Assembly (NCBI GenBank): GCA_016700415.1 | Contig: CP065018.1 | Span: 1,302,001 to 1,366,000 of the forward strand | Direction of reading: 5' to 3' | From: Flavobacteriales bacterium | GTDB lineage: Bacteria > Bacteroidota > Bacteroidia > Flavobacteriales_F > PHOS-HE28 | DNA: 64,000 nucleotides | In this document: piece by piece, positions 40,393 through 48,619 of the stretch | Layout of the letters: every line of letters begins with the position of its first letter | Position numbering within the stretch: the stretch's first letter is position 1 | The notes under the pieces: model-generated | Databases searched by the model: none | What the model was told of the DNA's origin: nothing | What the model saw: the letters and a program-made list of their open reading frames with translations, nothing else | Made by a program: the position numbers and the translations under genes

Positions 40393-41577
40393 ATGCCCAA
40401 TAGCCCCGGCCGCAAGCCCACGAACGAATTCCGGATGACGGCCCAGACGATGTACGGGCTGGAGCCGGTACTGGCGGAGGAACTGCTGCGTTTGGGCGCA
40501 AAGGAGGTGGAGAAGCACAACCGCGCGGTGGCCTTCACGGGCGACCTCGGTTTCCTGTACAAGGCCAACCTGTGCCTGCGCACGGCGCTGCGGGTGCTGA
40601 TCCCGATCGAAGACTTCCCTGTGCGGAACGAGCAGGACATCTATGCAGGCATCAAAAAGATCCCGTGGGAAGTGTTCATGGGCGTGGAAGACACCTTCGC
40701 GTTCACCGCCAAGCTGAATTCGGAGCGTTTCGGCCATTCGCAGTATGTGGCGCTGCTGGCGAAGGACGCACTGGCGGACCGCTTCCGCGAGAAGACGGGC
40801 AAGCGCCCTTCGGTGGACGCTGAGGATCCCGCACTGCGCATCCGCCTCTTCATCACCGGCGAACATTGCTCGGTCTCTTTGGACAGCAGCGGCGATTCCC
40901 TGCACAAGCGCGGCTATCGCGAGCAGACCAATCTGGCCCCGCTGAACGAGGTGCTGGCGGCAGGGATGGTGCTACTTTCGGGCTGGGACCGCATGAGCAA
41001 CTTCGTGGACCCGATGTGCGGCTCGGGCACTTTGCTGATCGAGGCGGCGCTGATCGCGGGGAACATCCCGCCGGGCGCATACCGCAAAAGCTTCGGCTTC
41101 CAGCTGTGGAGCGATTACGACGCTGAGCTCTGGGCGAAAGTGCATGCCGGGGCGATGGAGCGCATCACCGGCAACCGCCCCGTGATCTTGGGCGGGGAAC
41201 TGTCGAAGAACGTGGCGCGCAAGGCCGAGACGAACATCGCCATCGCGGACCTGAAGGAAGAGATCGAGGTGAAGAACGTCGCCTTCGAGGACCTTGAGGC
41301 CCCTGCCGGCCGCGGCATCCTCATCATCAATCCGCCCTACGGGGAGCGCATGGACGAGGACGAGGACATCAACGGGCTGTACAAGATGATCGGCGATACG
41401 CTGAAAAAGAACTGGGCTGGCTACGACGCCTGGGTGCTCACCTCAAATTTGGATGCGGCCAAGCACATCAAGCTGACTCCAAGGCCGAAGATCCGGCTCT
41501 TCAACGGGGCGCTGGATTGCCGCTTCCTGCGGTATGAATTGTATGAAGGCTCGCGGAGACGGGATCCTGTGGAGTAG
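40393..41577 (+). CDS. THUMP-domain class I RNA methyltransferase (RlmL N-half/Trm14-like)
   Basis: 394 aa cytoplasmic RNA methyltransferase. The N-terminal THUMP/ferredoxin-like part starts EFRMTAQTMYGLEPVLAEEL and contains FLYKANLCLRTALRVL. The methyltransferase domain begins with RGYREQTNLAPLNEVLAAGM (THUMP-MTase linker), then FVDPMCGSGTLLIEAALIAG (SAM motif I) and the catalytic N-P-P-Y motif in ILIINPPYGER, typical of base-N or m2G methylation. It corresponds to the RlmL half of E. coli RlmKL, which makes m2G2445 in 23S rRNA, but the exact target here is not certain. A -7 box lies 4 nt before the ATG. Confidence 0.93.
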   Translation: MPNSPGRKPTNEFRMTAQTMYGLEPVLAEELLRLGAKEVEKHNRAVAFTGDLGFLYKANLCLRTALRVLIPIEDFPVRNEQDIYAGIKKIPWEVFMGVEDTFAFTAKLNSERFGHSQYVALLAKDALADRFREKTGKRPSVDAEDPALRIRLFITGEHCSVSLDSSGDSLHKRGYREQTNLAPLNEVLAAGMVLLSGWDRMSNFVDPMCGSGTLLIEAALIAGNIPPGAYRKSFGFQLWSDYDAELWAKVHAGAMERITGNRPVILGGELSKNVARKAETNIAIADLKEEIEVKNVAFEDLEAPAGRGILIINPPYGERMDEDEDINGLYKMIGDTLKKNWAGYDAWVLTSNLDAAKHIKLTPRPKIRLFNGALDCRFLRYELYEGSRRRDPVE

Positions 41578-41656
41578 TTGTCAGTTGCCAGTTGTCAGGG
41601 CCGGCGCGGCGATCGTGCCTCCGGAACCTCGCTGGCCCTGACAACTGGCAACTGAA
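41576..41656. repeat. Inverted-repeat element, CAGTTGTCAG family (copy B)
   Basis: A perfect 22-bp inverted pair (TCAGTTGCCAGTTGTCAGGG plus CC at 41581-41602, and its complement at 41634-41655) encloses a 31-nt core starting GGCGCGGCGATCGTGCCTCC. The first 24 core bases (41603-41626) are repeated exactly on the minus strand at 46162-46185. The element fills the 83-nt gap between the convergent THUMP and adhesin genes and could act as a terminator. Confidence 0.9.
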
Positions 41657-41660
41657 CAGG

Positions 41661-44600
41661 TCACCTCAACACCTGCACATATCCGGCCTTCCTGTAATTC
41701 TCACCCGCATCGGTGATGGCCTCAATAGTGTAGAAGTAGACCCCTTCGCTCAGCACTTCACCGCTGAAGGAGTTGTGGCCGTCCCAAACGGCGTTACGGC
41801 CCAACACCAGCGCCACCTGCTGGCCCCAGCGGTTGTAGACGTGCAGTTCGGCACGCGCAAAGCCTTCACCCGCGAAGTGGAACGCGTCGTTCACGCCATC
41901 GCCGTTCGGGGTGATCACGTTGGGCGTTTCACCGGGCGGCAGCACCACGGTACAGTCGGCCAGCCGGACAAAATTGAACGCGGTATCGCCGGGGCAGCTC
42001 CCCAGCATCGCTCGGCACGCGTAGAGGCCGGTATCCGCAACACCCACGTTCGGCACCACTAGCAACGCACCGTTGAATGTCCCTGCCGGCATGGTCCATT
42101 GCCATTCGCTTCCTGCACTGCCGGATGCTTGGAGGAACAAGGTATCCCCGATACAGAGCAAGGTGTCCCCGGTGATCTCCGGCACACCCGGACTATCCAG
42201 CACCACCACCGCCGTTGTGGCGGTATCACCCGTGCAGCTGTTCAACGTGGCGAAGCAGGCGTACAACCCGGTATGCATCGCCGAGGCAGCTACGGGTCCG
42301 ATACTATCACCGGTATACGTGCCCCACGGGGCCGACCAAAAGAGCTGTGCACCGGGACCGGCCTCCGCGACCAGCATCAGCGCATCACCTGTGCAATAGG
42401 CGGTGTCGCCCATGATCAGCGGTGCCGGTGGCGGATCTTGAACGATGACGGGCACCGCCACGAAAGCGCCGGTGCATCCATCCTCCGTTTGCTGGAGGAA
42501 GACCGTGTCCGTCGCGCTGGGCATAAAAGTGTAAGATGTCCCGGTGGCCAACAGGGCGGTGGTATCCGCACTTGCATACCACGCCAATTCGCCCGAGCCT
42601 GATGCGTTCAGGAATGCAGCTCCCCCTGCGCAAAGGGAATCCCCGGCGGCAGTGGCGAGCTGTGAGAACACCTGCTCCACCACCTGCACGGGTCCCGAGG
42701 AGGCACTGCATCCGGCGGTATCGATCACCACAAGCTCCACGATGCCCGCTGCAGACACGGTCAGCTGCGGCAGCGTATCGCCGGAAGGCAGCCAGAGGTA
42801 GCTGGCTCCACCGGGCGGGGCCGTGAGGGTGACCGTCTGGCCTTCGCAAAAAGTGAAATTGTCCACCCCTAGGTCGGCGCTCACCACGCTGAGCACCACA
42901 TTGTAGAAGAGGTTCCAGCTGGACCCGCAGCTCAATACCGTGCATGAATAGGTACCAGGCGCGGAAACTGTTTGCACGGGGTTCGTTCCGGAGAGCGGCG
43001 ACTGCCATTGCACAATGCTCCCCGGCCCCGCCTCCACCTGCAGTTGCACGGTGCCACCGGGACAGAGCACGCCGGAAGCCCCACCGCTGAACACGGGCGA
43101 ACCAAAGAAGGATACCGTGGCGGGACCATTGGCGGCGGTGCATCCCGAATAAAGGGCGACAGCGAGGTAATAGTCGCCCGGCTCATGCACCCAGATGCTG
43201 GTATCGTGCGGCAGGAAGGCCGTTCCCGGTCCGGTCCAGAGATAGTCGCTTCCCTCAGCATCCGTGTATAGGCGCACGGAATCACCCGTACAGATCACGC
43301 CATCCGAGGGATCCATGTACACGGCTGGCGGTGGCGGGTCCGTCACGGTGACCGCCAGAAGCGTCCCAGCGCAGTACAAGCTGTTCGACAGGGACAAGGG
43401 CATGGCGGTGTACAACCCGTCCATGTTCACCAGCACGGTATCGCCGCTCGGGGAGGTCCAGACGATCCCCGGTCCGGTCCAGATGATGGAATCACAGTTG
43501 GCGCAAGTGAACGGGATCATCACGGTATCCCCCGCGCAGTGGTACACCTCGCTCTGGGTGAAGGTCAGGACCGCCGCTTCGGCCTCGTCCACATATACGC
43601 TGTCCATGAAGGTGAACGCATACAGTTCCGTGCCGCACTCTTCGAAAATCGTTACCTCGGACTGGATCGCATACCAGCCCGAACCGTTCAGCTGCAGCCC
43701 CCAAAACACGGGCTGATAGGTGTCCGTTACGCCGGACTGGTTGCAGCCGCCCGACCCGGTATAACTCTGCAAAAGCCCATCCGGCAACGCAGTGGGCACG
43801 CCGTCCACATACCAGGTATTGGTGAACGTGCCATAGATGCAATTGGCCTCGCAGGTGTGGATGGTGTCGCTGCCGACCAGTTCGGGGACCACACCGGTGA
43901 TGTTGATGTCGGCATGTTCGAACAACTGCACCACCACAGGGCCCGAACGCGTGCAGCCATTGATCCCGATCAAATACAGAACATAGACACCGGAAGCGGC
44001 GATGTGGACCGTGTCACTGAAGATCGTATCCGTACCGGTCACCCAATAGACCTGATCCCCCGGCTCTACTGGGTCTGCCCAAAAGACCTGGGGATCACAG
44101 GTGGTAAGGATCAGCGGGTACTGGGGGGATATGAATAAACTCTGGTAGGTACCCGTGCTATCCGTGACGAACGGACCCGGCGCGGCAGAGATGTCCACGT
44201 AAACGGAGTCTTTCCACGGTCCGCAGCCGCTCGTGTTGTTCACCGTGAATGTGAACCATCCGGTGGAAAATACCGAGGCGGTATCCATGTTTGTGCCGTT
44301 GGTCCAAAGCTGTTGACCGAAGGGTCCGACCGTGGGTGTATAAGTTGCACAAGGTTGCATGCCACCTCCGCGCTGGAATGGCACATAGGTTGACAGGAAC
44401 GCCCGATTGCACTCATGGATCGTATCCGGAGCGTCGATGCCCTGATACAGGATCTTCACATCCTGACCCCGGTCCGAGCGATCGCAGGGCGCGGCGCCGT
44501 CCCGGTCCCAGAAGTCAAACGGCTTGCGCCCTTCCACCCAACCTTTTGTGAGGAAGCCTGTGGCCGGGCCTGTGCCCGTCGCCCATGCGAATGATCCATA

Positions 44601-46064
44601 GTCCGGATCGTCGCAGAAGGTGGTTCCCGCATTGGCGGACAGGAAGGAACAGGCCAGTACGGGATCGCCCCAGAACGCGCTTCCCCGGGGCAGATAGAGT
44701 TCGGTAGTGAAAGCGCCCGCGAACAACAGGCCGTCCGGTGTACTGGAGATCGCCCCTGCACTTTTCAGCGCGGAGCCGCCGAACTGCTGGGCCGCCACGA
44801 AGGCAAGGTCCCCGGCAGCATGCTTGGCGATGAAGAGGTCCGGTGTTCCCGTGGCAATGAAAAGCCCGTCCGCACCATAGGCATCCTGTAGGCCGGTGAA
44901 GTCGCATTCAAACTCGCCGAAGACCACTACCGAATCCGCCTGCTCCGTGATGGAGGCCACATGTACGACGGAAGTTGAACCCATGGATGTGGCATCCAAC
45001 AATGCCCCGGAAGCATCCACGCGGAGAATGAAGTAGGCATGGGGATCAGCGCTGGGCACCGGAGTGGACGCGGTGCCATCGGACCAGTACATGGTGCCGC
45101 TCTGGTCACCGGTCACCAGCAGGTCGTTCGCTGCGGACCAATGAAGGTCGCTCACCTGGTTGAAGTTGCCTCCGCCGCATTTGCGGAACCAGAGCTCATT
45201 GCCCTGCGGATCGAACTTCGCCACGAAGATGTTGTTCGACACTGTGTTCGGGTGCATCACATCGAAGGTGAGCGTGTCGTTGAACTGGCCAGCCACATAG
45301 AGTTGATCATTCGGAGCGCTGACGATGTCCACTGCTAAGCAATCCTTGGAACCTGTGCCCTGCTTCACCCAATGGAAGGTCCCGTCGGCTGCCCAAGCCG
45401 CTATGAAGACGTCGAAGCTGGGCAATGCCGTGGCGGGGTTGATGGCACCGTGCAGGGTCTGGGAACCGAAGACCGCTTCACCCTTGAACTTGCCGGCCAC
45501 GACCACTTGCCCGTTGCCGGCAAGAGTGATGCCGCCGGGCGTGTCGGTGTAGCCCGGGCTGCCGGCCGTGCGCACCCACTGGGCCTGCCCATCTGCGGGA
45601 TCGAGCATGGCGACGAAGAGGTCGGTGCTTCCGCCTTGGGCATTCACAACGGTGCCGAAGAGGTCGGCGGTACCGGTGAAGATGCCCGTGAGCGCCAACC
45701 CGGAGGGGCCTAACGCCAGCTTCAAGCCCACGTCCACCGCAGGCCCGCCGGCATGCTTTGCCCAGAGCAGCGTACCGTCCGTGGCGAACTTGGCCACCAG
45801 CACGTCCTGCGCCCCGGCCGTTGTGGTGTTTCCCTGGGCAGTTCCTCCGGAAGAGATGGTGATGGTGCCGCTGAGGTCACCGGTAACGTAGGCATTGCCC
45901 GCCACATCGGTGACCACATCCACGATATGGCAGGCTTGGGTGCCATCGAATTTGTTCAACCAATGCGCCTGGCCATCCACAAACGGCGAGGAGAAGGCCG
46001 CAAGGAGCAGGATAAACCACTTGACCCCATTATGGCCACAACCGGTCATGCCCCCACTGATCAT
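41661..46064 (-). CDS. Giant Ig-like/SBBP surface protein with gliding-type (type B) sorting domain
   Basis: Secreted T9SS cargo of 1467 aa. A signal peptide (WFILLLAAFSSPFVDGQA) opens the protein; an ATG 15 nt later is also possible. The first about 500 residues hold SBBP-like strands (DVVTDVAGNAYVTGDLSG, DVLVAKFATDGTLLWAKHAG). Then come many Ig/PKD-like modules of about 80-90 residues with paired Cys (for example CAGDTVMIPFTC, CTGDSVRLYTDAEG, CEGQTVTLTAPPGGAS, CIGDTLFLQASGSAG). The last 90 residues are a CHU_C/gliding-type domain (NVITPNGDGVNDAFHF, VYNRWGQQVALV). No PorP partner is adjacent. The gene is flanked by inverted copies of one repeat. Probable adhesin. Confidence 0.93.
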   Translation of the reverse strand: MISGGMTGCGHNGVKWFILLLAAFSSPFVDGQAHWLNKFDGTQACHIVDVVTDVAGNAYVTGDLSGTITISSGGTAQGNTTTAGAQDVLVAKFATDGTLLWAKHAGGPAVDVGLKLALGPSGLALTGIFTGTADLFGTVVNAQGGSTDLFVAMLDPADGQAQWVRTAGSPGYTDTPGGITLAGNGQVVVAGKFKGEAVFGSQTLHGAINPATALPSFDVFIAAWAADGTFHWVKQGTGSKDCLAVDIVSAPNDQLYVAGQFNDTLTFDVMHPNTVSNNIFVAKFDPQGNELWFRKCGGGNFNQVSDLHWSAANDLLVTGDQSGTMYWSDGTASTPVPSADPHAYFILRVDASGALLDATSMGSTSVVHVASITEQADSVVVFGEFECDFTGLQDAYGADGLFIATGTPDLFIAKHAAGDLAFVAAQQFGGSALKSAGAISSTPDGLLFAGAFTTELYLPRGSAFWGDPVLACSFLSANAGTTFCDDPDYGSFAWATGTGPATGFLTKGWVEGRKPFDFWDRDGAAPCDRSDRGQDVKILYQGIDAPDTIHECNRAFLSTYVPFQRGGGMQPCATYTPTVGPFGQQLWTNGTNMDTASVFSTGWFTFTVNNTSGCGPWKDSVYVDISAAPGPFVTDSTGTYQSLFISPQYPLILTTCDPQVFWADPVEPGDQVYWVTGTDTIFSDTVHIAASGVYVLYLIGINGCTRSGPVVVQLFEHADINITGVVPELVGSDTIHTCEANCIYGTFTNTWYVDGVPTALPDGLLQSYTGSGGCNQSGVTDTYQPVFWGLQLNGSGWYAIQSEVTIFEECGTELYAFTFMDSVYVDEAEAAVLTFTQSEVYHCAGDTVMIPFTCANCDSIIWTGPGIVWTSPSGDTVLVNMDGLYTAMPLSLSNSLYCAGTLLAVTVTDPPPPAVYMDPSDGVICTGDSVRLYTDAEGSDYLWTGPGTAFLPHDTSIWVHEPGDYYLAVALYSGCTAANGPATVSFFGSPVFSGGASGVLCPGGTVQLQVEAGPGSIVQWQSPLSGTNPVQTVSAPGTYSCTVLSCGSSWNLFYNVVLSVVSADLGVDNFTFCEGQTVTLTAPPGGASYLWLPSGDTLPQLTVSAAGIVELVVIDTAGCSASSGPVQVVEQVFSQLATAAGDSLCAGGAAFLNASGSGELAWYASADTTALLATGTSYTFMPSATDTVFLQQTEDGCTGAFVAVPVIVQDPPPAPLIMGDTAYCTGDALMLVAEAGPGAQLFWSAPWGTYTGDSIGPVAASAMHTGLYACFATLNSCTGDTATTAVVVLDSPGVPEITGDTLLCIGDTLFLQASGSAGSEWQWTMPAGTFNGALLVVPNVGVADTGLYACRAMLGSCPGDTAFNFVRLADCTVVLPPGETPNVITPNGDGVNDAFHFAGEGFARAELHVYNRWGQQVALVLGRNAVWDGHNSFSGEVLSEGVYFYTIEAITDAGENYRKAGYVQVLR

Positions 46065-46100
46065 CGCGACAAGATAAGATGATGTGGAGGTTCCAACCTC

Positions 46101-46219
46101 CAGTTGTCAGGACCTATCCTTGAACTCTTACGCCACCCTGCTTCCTATTGCTCGCGCGAAATTCCGGAGGCACGATCGCCGCGCCCGTCCTGACAACTGA
46201 GAACCGACAACTGACAACT
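46101..46219. repeat. Inverted-repeat element, CAGTTGTCAG family (copy C)
   Basis: CAGTTGTCAGGAC (46101-46113) and GTCCTGACAACTG (46187-46199) form a perfect 13-bp inverted pair; GACAACTGACAACT words follow. The internal 24 bases at 46162-46185 are the exact reverse complement of the core in copy B. The element sits just before the adhesin start and at the end of the DUF4294 gene, in opposite orientation to copy B. Confidence 0.9.
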
Positions 46220-46916
46220 AATTCGCAGACACCACCGGCATGCTCACCCCGTACTTGCGGTACAGCCGTGCCTTGCGCTTGACGAGGCGGGCGGTGGCCT
46301 TCTCGGTGCGCGGCGCGCGGGGCGTGGTGGCCAGTTCGCCGTTCTCGATGCGATGCACGATGGATTCCACGAGGCGGTCGTCGCCTTCGGGGTCGTATTC
46401 GCCCTTGAGGTCGTTGCCGAAGAGCTTGGCCACGCCTTGCCACATCCAGGCTTCGAAGGAGCCTCGGAGCTGCTTCACAAGGTCGTAGCTGGTGTGGCCG
46501 GTCTGGCGGTCGATGAGCTTCACAAGAATGCGGCCTTGGATGATGGTCATGCCCTTGATGTCCTGCTCGAACTCGGCCTTCAGCTCGGCCTCGGCCAGCT
46601 TTAGGTAAAGGTCCTTGTCGCTTTCGCGCTGGATAGTGGCAAGGTCGTGGTCGTATTCATCGAGCAGTTTTGCGGTGATCAACGCGTACGGATAGACTTT
46701 CTGCACATAGCGGGTAAGGCGGTCCGTGCGGGTGGCATTGCGACGTGCCCTGCGGCTCATCACAGCCTCCACCTCCACCGGGGCCAGCATGTACATGGGG
46801 ATGGTGTCCGTACCTTGGATCATAACGGGCACCATGTCCGTTGGCGCTTGGGCACATACACGATCGGCGGCAAGAAGCGCGATGCCAAAAAGGAATATGA
46901 TCGGGAACCTGTTCAT
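46218..46916 (-). CDS. DUF4294 domain protein
   Basis: 232 aa. Start at 46916 gives a signal peptide (MNRFPIIFLFGIALLAADRV, cleavage after CAQ or VCA); an ATG 15 nt upstream would add five residues. The mature protein has the DUF4294 segment: DTIPMYMLAPVEVEAVMSRR, then TRYVQKVYPYALITAKLLDE, KGMTIIQGRILVKLIDRQTG, TSYDLVKQLRGSFEAWMWQG and LVESIVHRIENGELA. A basic C-terminal region follows (RLVKRKARLYRKYG). Widely conserved in Bacteroidota but without a known role; a periplasmic or envelope location is likely. The stop codon lies in the repeat element. Confidence 0.88.
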   Translation of the reverse strand: MNRFPIIFLFGIALLAADRVCAQAPTDMVPVMIQGTDTIPMYMLAPVEVEAVMSRRARRNATRTDRLTRYVQKVYPYALITAKLLDEYDHDLATIQRESDKDLYLKLAEAELKAEFEQDIKGMTIIQGRILVKLIDRQTGHTSYDLVKQLRGSFEAWMWQGVAKLFGNDLKGEYDPEGDDRLVESIVHRIENGELATTPRAPRTEKATARLVKRKARLYRKYGVSMPVVSAN

Positions 46917-47020
46917 GAACGGCAGTGCCAAGTTACCATTCTAACGTTCGTTCCGCCAGTGTAGTTGTAAACGAACACTGGCGGGCCTACACCTGGGCTA
47001 CGTCGCTAAAAACAGCCTCC

Positions 47021-48517
47021 TCATCTACGATTCAGCCACCACGGGGAGGGCTGCTGGGCCGCTGGGCCGCCGGGGGTCGGCTTCCGCAGTTCCTCTTCCT
47101 TCAAGTGGGCCGCCACCATCGCGGCCACGGCCATCTCGTCCGGGTCGGTGCCGTCCAGCAGCTCCGGGCGGAAGTGGTCCCGAACGAAAAGCGTATCGTA
47201 CATGCCGCTGCGGAAACTGTTGTGGCCCATCACGAAGCGGCAGAAGGGCAAGGTGGTCTCCACCCCGGCGATGGCATAGTCGTCGATGGCGCGCTCCATG
47301 CGGGCGATGGCCTCCTCGCGCGTGGCCGCGTGTACGATCAGCTTGGCGATCATCGGATCGTAGTGGATGGGGATCGTCATGCCCTCCTCAAAACCGTCGT
47401 CGACGCGCACGCCGGGGCCTTGGGGCAGGCGGTAGGTGGTGAGCGTGCCGATGTCCGGCAGGAAGTTGTTCGTCGGGTCCTCGGCATACACACGCACTTC
47501 GATAGCGTGGCCCTGGATCTTCAGGTCCTCCTGTTTGAAGGAGAGCTTCTCCCCCTGCGCCATCTTGATCTGCTCCTTCACCAGGTCCAGCCCGCTGATC
47601 ATTTCGGTAACTGGATGCTCCACTTGCAGGCGGGTGTTCATTTCCATAAAGTAGAAGTCGCCGTTCGCGTCCAGCAGGAATTCCACGGTACCTGCGCCAA
47701 CATAGTTCACGCTCTTGGCCACGTTGACCGCGGCTTCGCCCATCTTCTTCCGCAGCGCCGGGGTGAGCACGGCGCTGGGCGCTTCCTCGATCACCTTCTG
47801 GTGGCGGCGTTGGATGCTGCACTCACGCTCGAAGACGTACACCGTATTCCCTTGCATGTCCGCCAGCACCTGCACTTCGATGTGGCGCGGGCCTTCCACG
47901 AACTTCTCGATAAAGACGCTGCCGTCGCCAAAAGCGTTCTCCGCTTCGCTGATGGCACGCTCCAGCCCTTCCTTCAGCTCGCTCTCCCGCTCCACGATGC
48001 GCATGCCCTTGCCCCCACCGCCGGCTGCGGCCTTGATGAGGATGGGGAAGCTGATGGTCTTCGCCACCGCCATGGCCTCCTTTAGGTCCGCCACGGCACC
48101 TTCCGTGCCGGGCACCAATGGCACGCCGTGCTTTTTCACCGCCTCTTTGGCGGAAAGCTTGTCGCCCATGATGTGCATGGCCTCCGGCGAGGGGCCTATG
48201 AAGATGACGCCCGCCTTTTCCAACGCTTGGGCGAAGTCCCCGTTCTCGCTGAGGAAGCCATAGCCCGGATGCACCGCGTCCACCTTCAGGTCCTTGCACA
48301 CCTTGAGCAACTTGTCGATGACCAAGTAGCTCTCTTTGCTGGGCGGCGGCCCGATACAGACGGCCTCGTCGGCGGCGCGGACAAAAGGCGCGTTGCGGTC
48401 GGCCTCAGAATAAACGGCCACCGTGGCGATGCCCATCTCCTTCGCGGAGCGCATGATGCGCAGCGCGATCTCGCCGCGATTGGCGATGAGGATCTTTTTG
48501 ATCGTGCGTTTCTTCAT
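47021..48517 (-). CDS. accC: Biotin carboxylase subunit of an acyl-CoA carboxylase
   Basis: ATP-dependent carboxylation of biotin carried on a carrier protein, the first half-reaction of acetyl- or propionyl-CoA carboxylase. The N-terminal domain begins KILIANRGEIALRIMRSAKE. The ATP-grasp region has KAAAGGGGKGMRIV, EKFVEGPRHIEVQVLAD and CSIQRRHQKVIEEAPS; the catalytic FMEMNTRLQVEHPVTEMISG is intact, and the C-terminal domain closes with LIVHAATREEAIARME. 498 aa, longer than E. coli AccC (449), with an extra C-terminal tail (GGPAAQQPSPWW). Bacteroidota often encode this subunit apart from carrier and carboxyltransferase; none is nearby, so the acyl-CoA partner is unclear. Confidence 0.95.
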   Translation of the reverse strand: MKKRTIKKILIANRGEIALRIMRSAKEMGIATVAVYSEADRNAPFVRAADEAVCIGPPPSKESYLVIDKLLKVCKDLKVDAVHPGYGFLSENGDFAQALEKAGVIFIGPSPEAMHIMGDKLSAKEAVKKHGVPLVPGTEGAVADLKEAMAVAKTISFPILIKAAAGGGGKGMRIVERESELKEGLERAISEAENAFGDGSVFIEKFVEGPRHIEVQVLADMQGNTVYVFERECSIQRRHQKVIEEAPSAVLTPALRKKMGEAAVNVAKSVNYVGAGTVEFLLDANGDFYFMEMNTRLQVEHPVTEMISGLDLVKEQIKMAQGEKLSFKQEDLKIQGHAIEVRVYAEDPTNNFLPDIGTLTTYRLPQGPGVRVDDGFEEGMTIPIHYDPMIAKLIVHAATREEAIARMERAIDDYAIAGVETTLPFCRFVMGHNSFRSGMYDTLFVRDHFRPELLDGTDPDEMAVAAMVAAHLKEEELRKPTPGGPAAQQPSPWWLNRR

Positions 48518-48619
48518 TTGATACCCGGATAAGCTTGTAGGGAGGGGACGAAGATGCGAAGGGAGCGGTTAACCTGCCCGCAACGGCCTATCTTGGCAGC
48601 ATCCCCAACGGGCCTGTAC

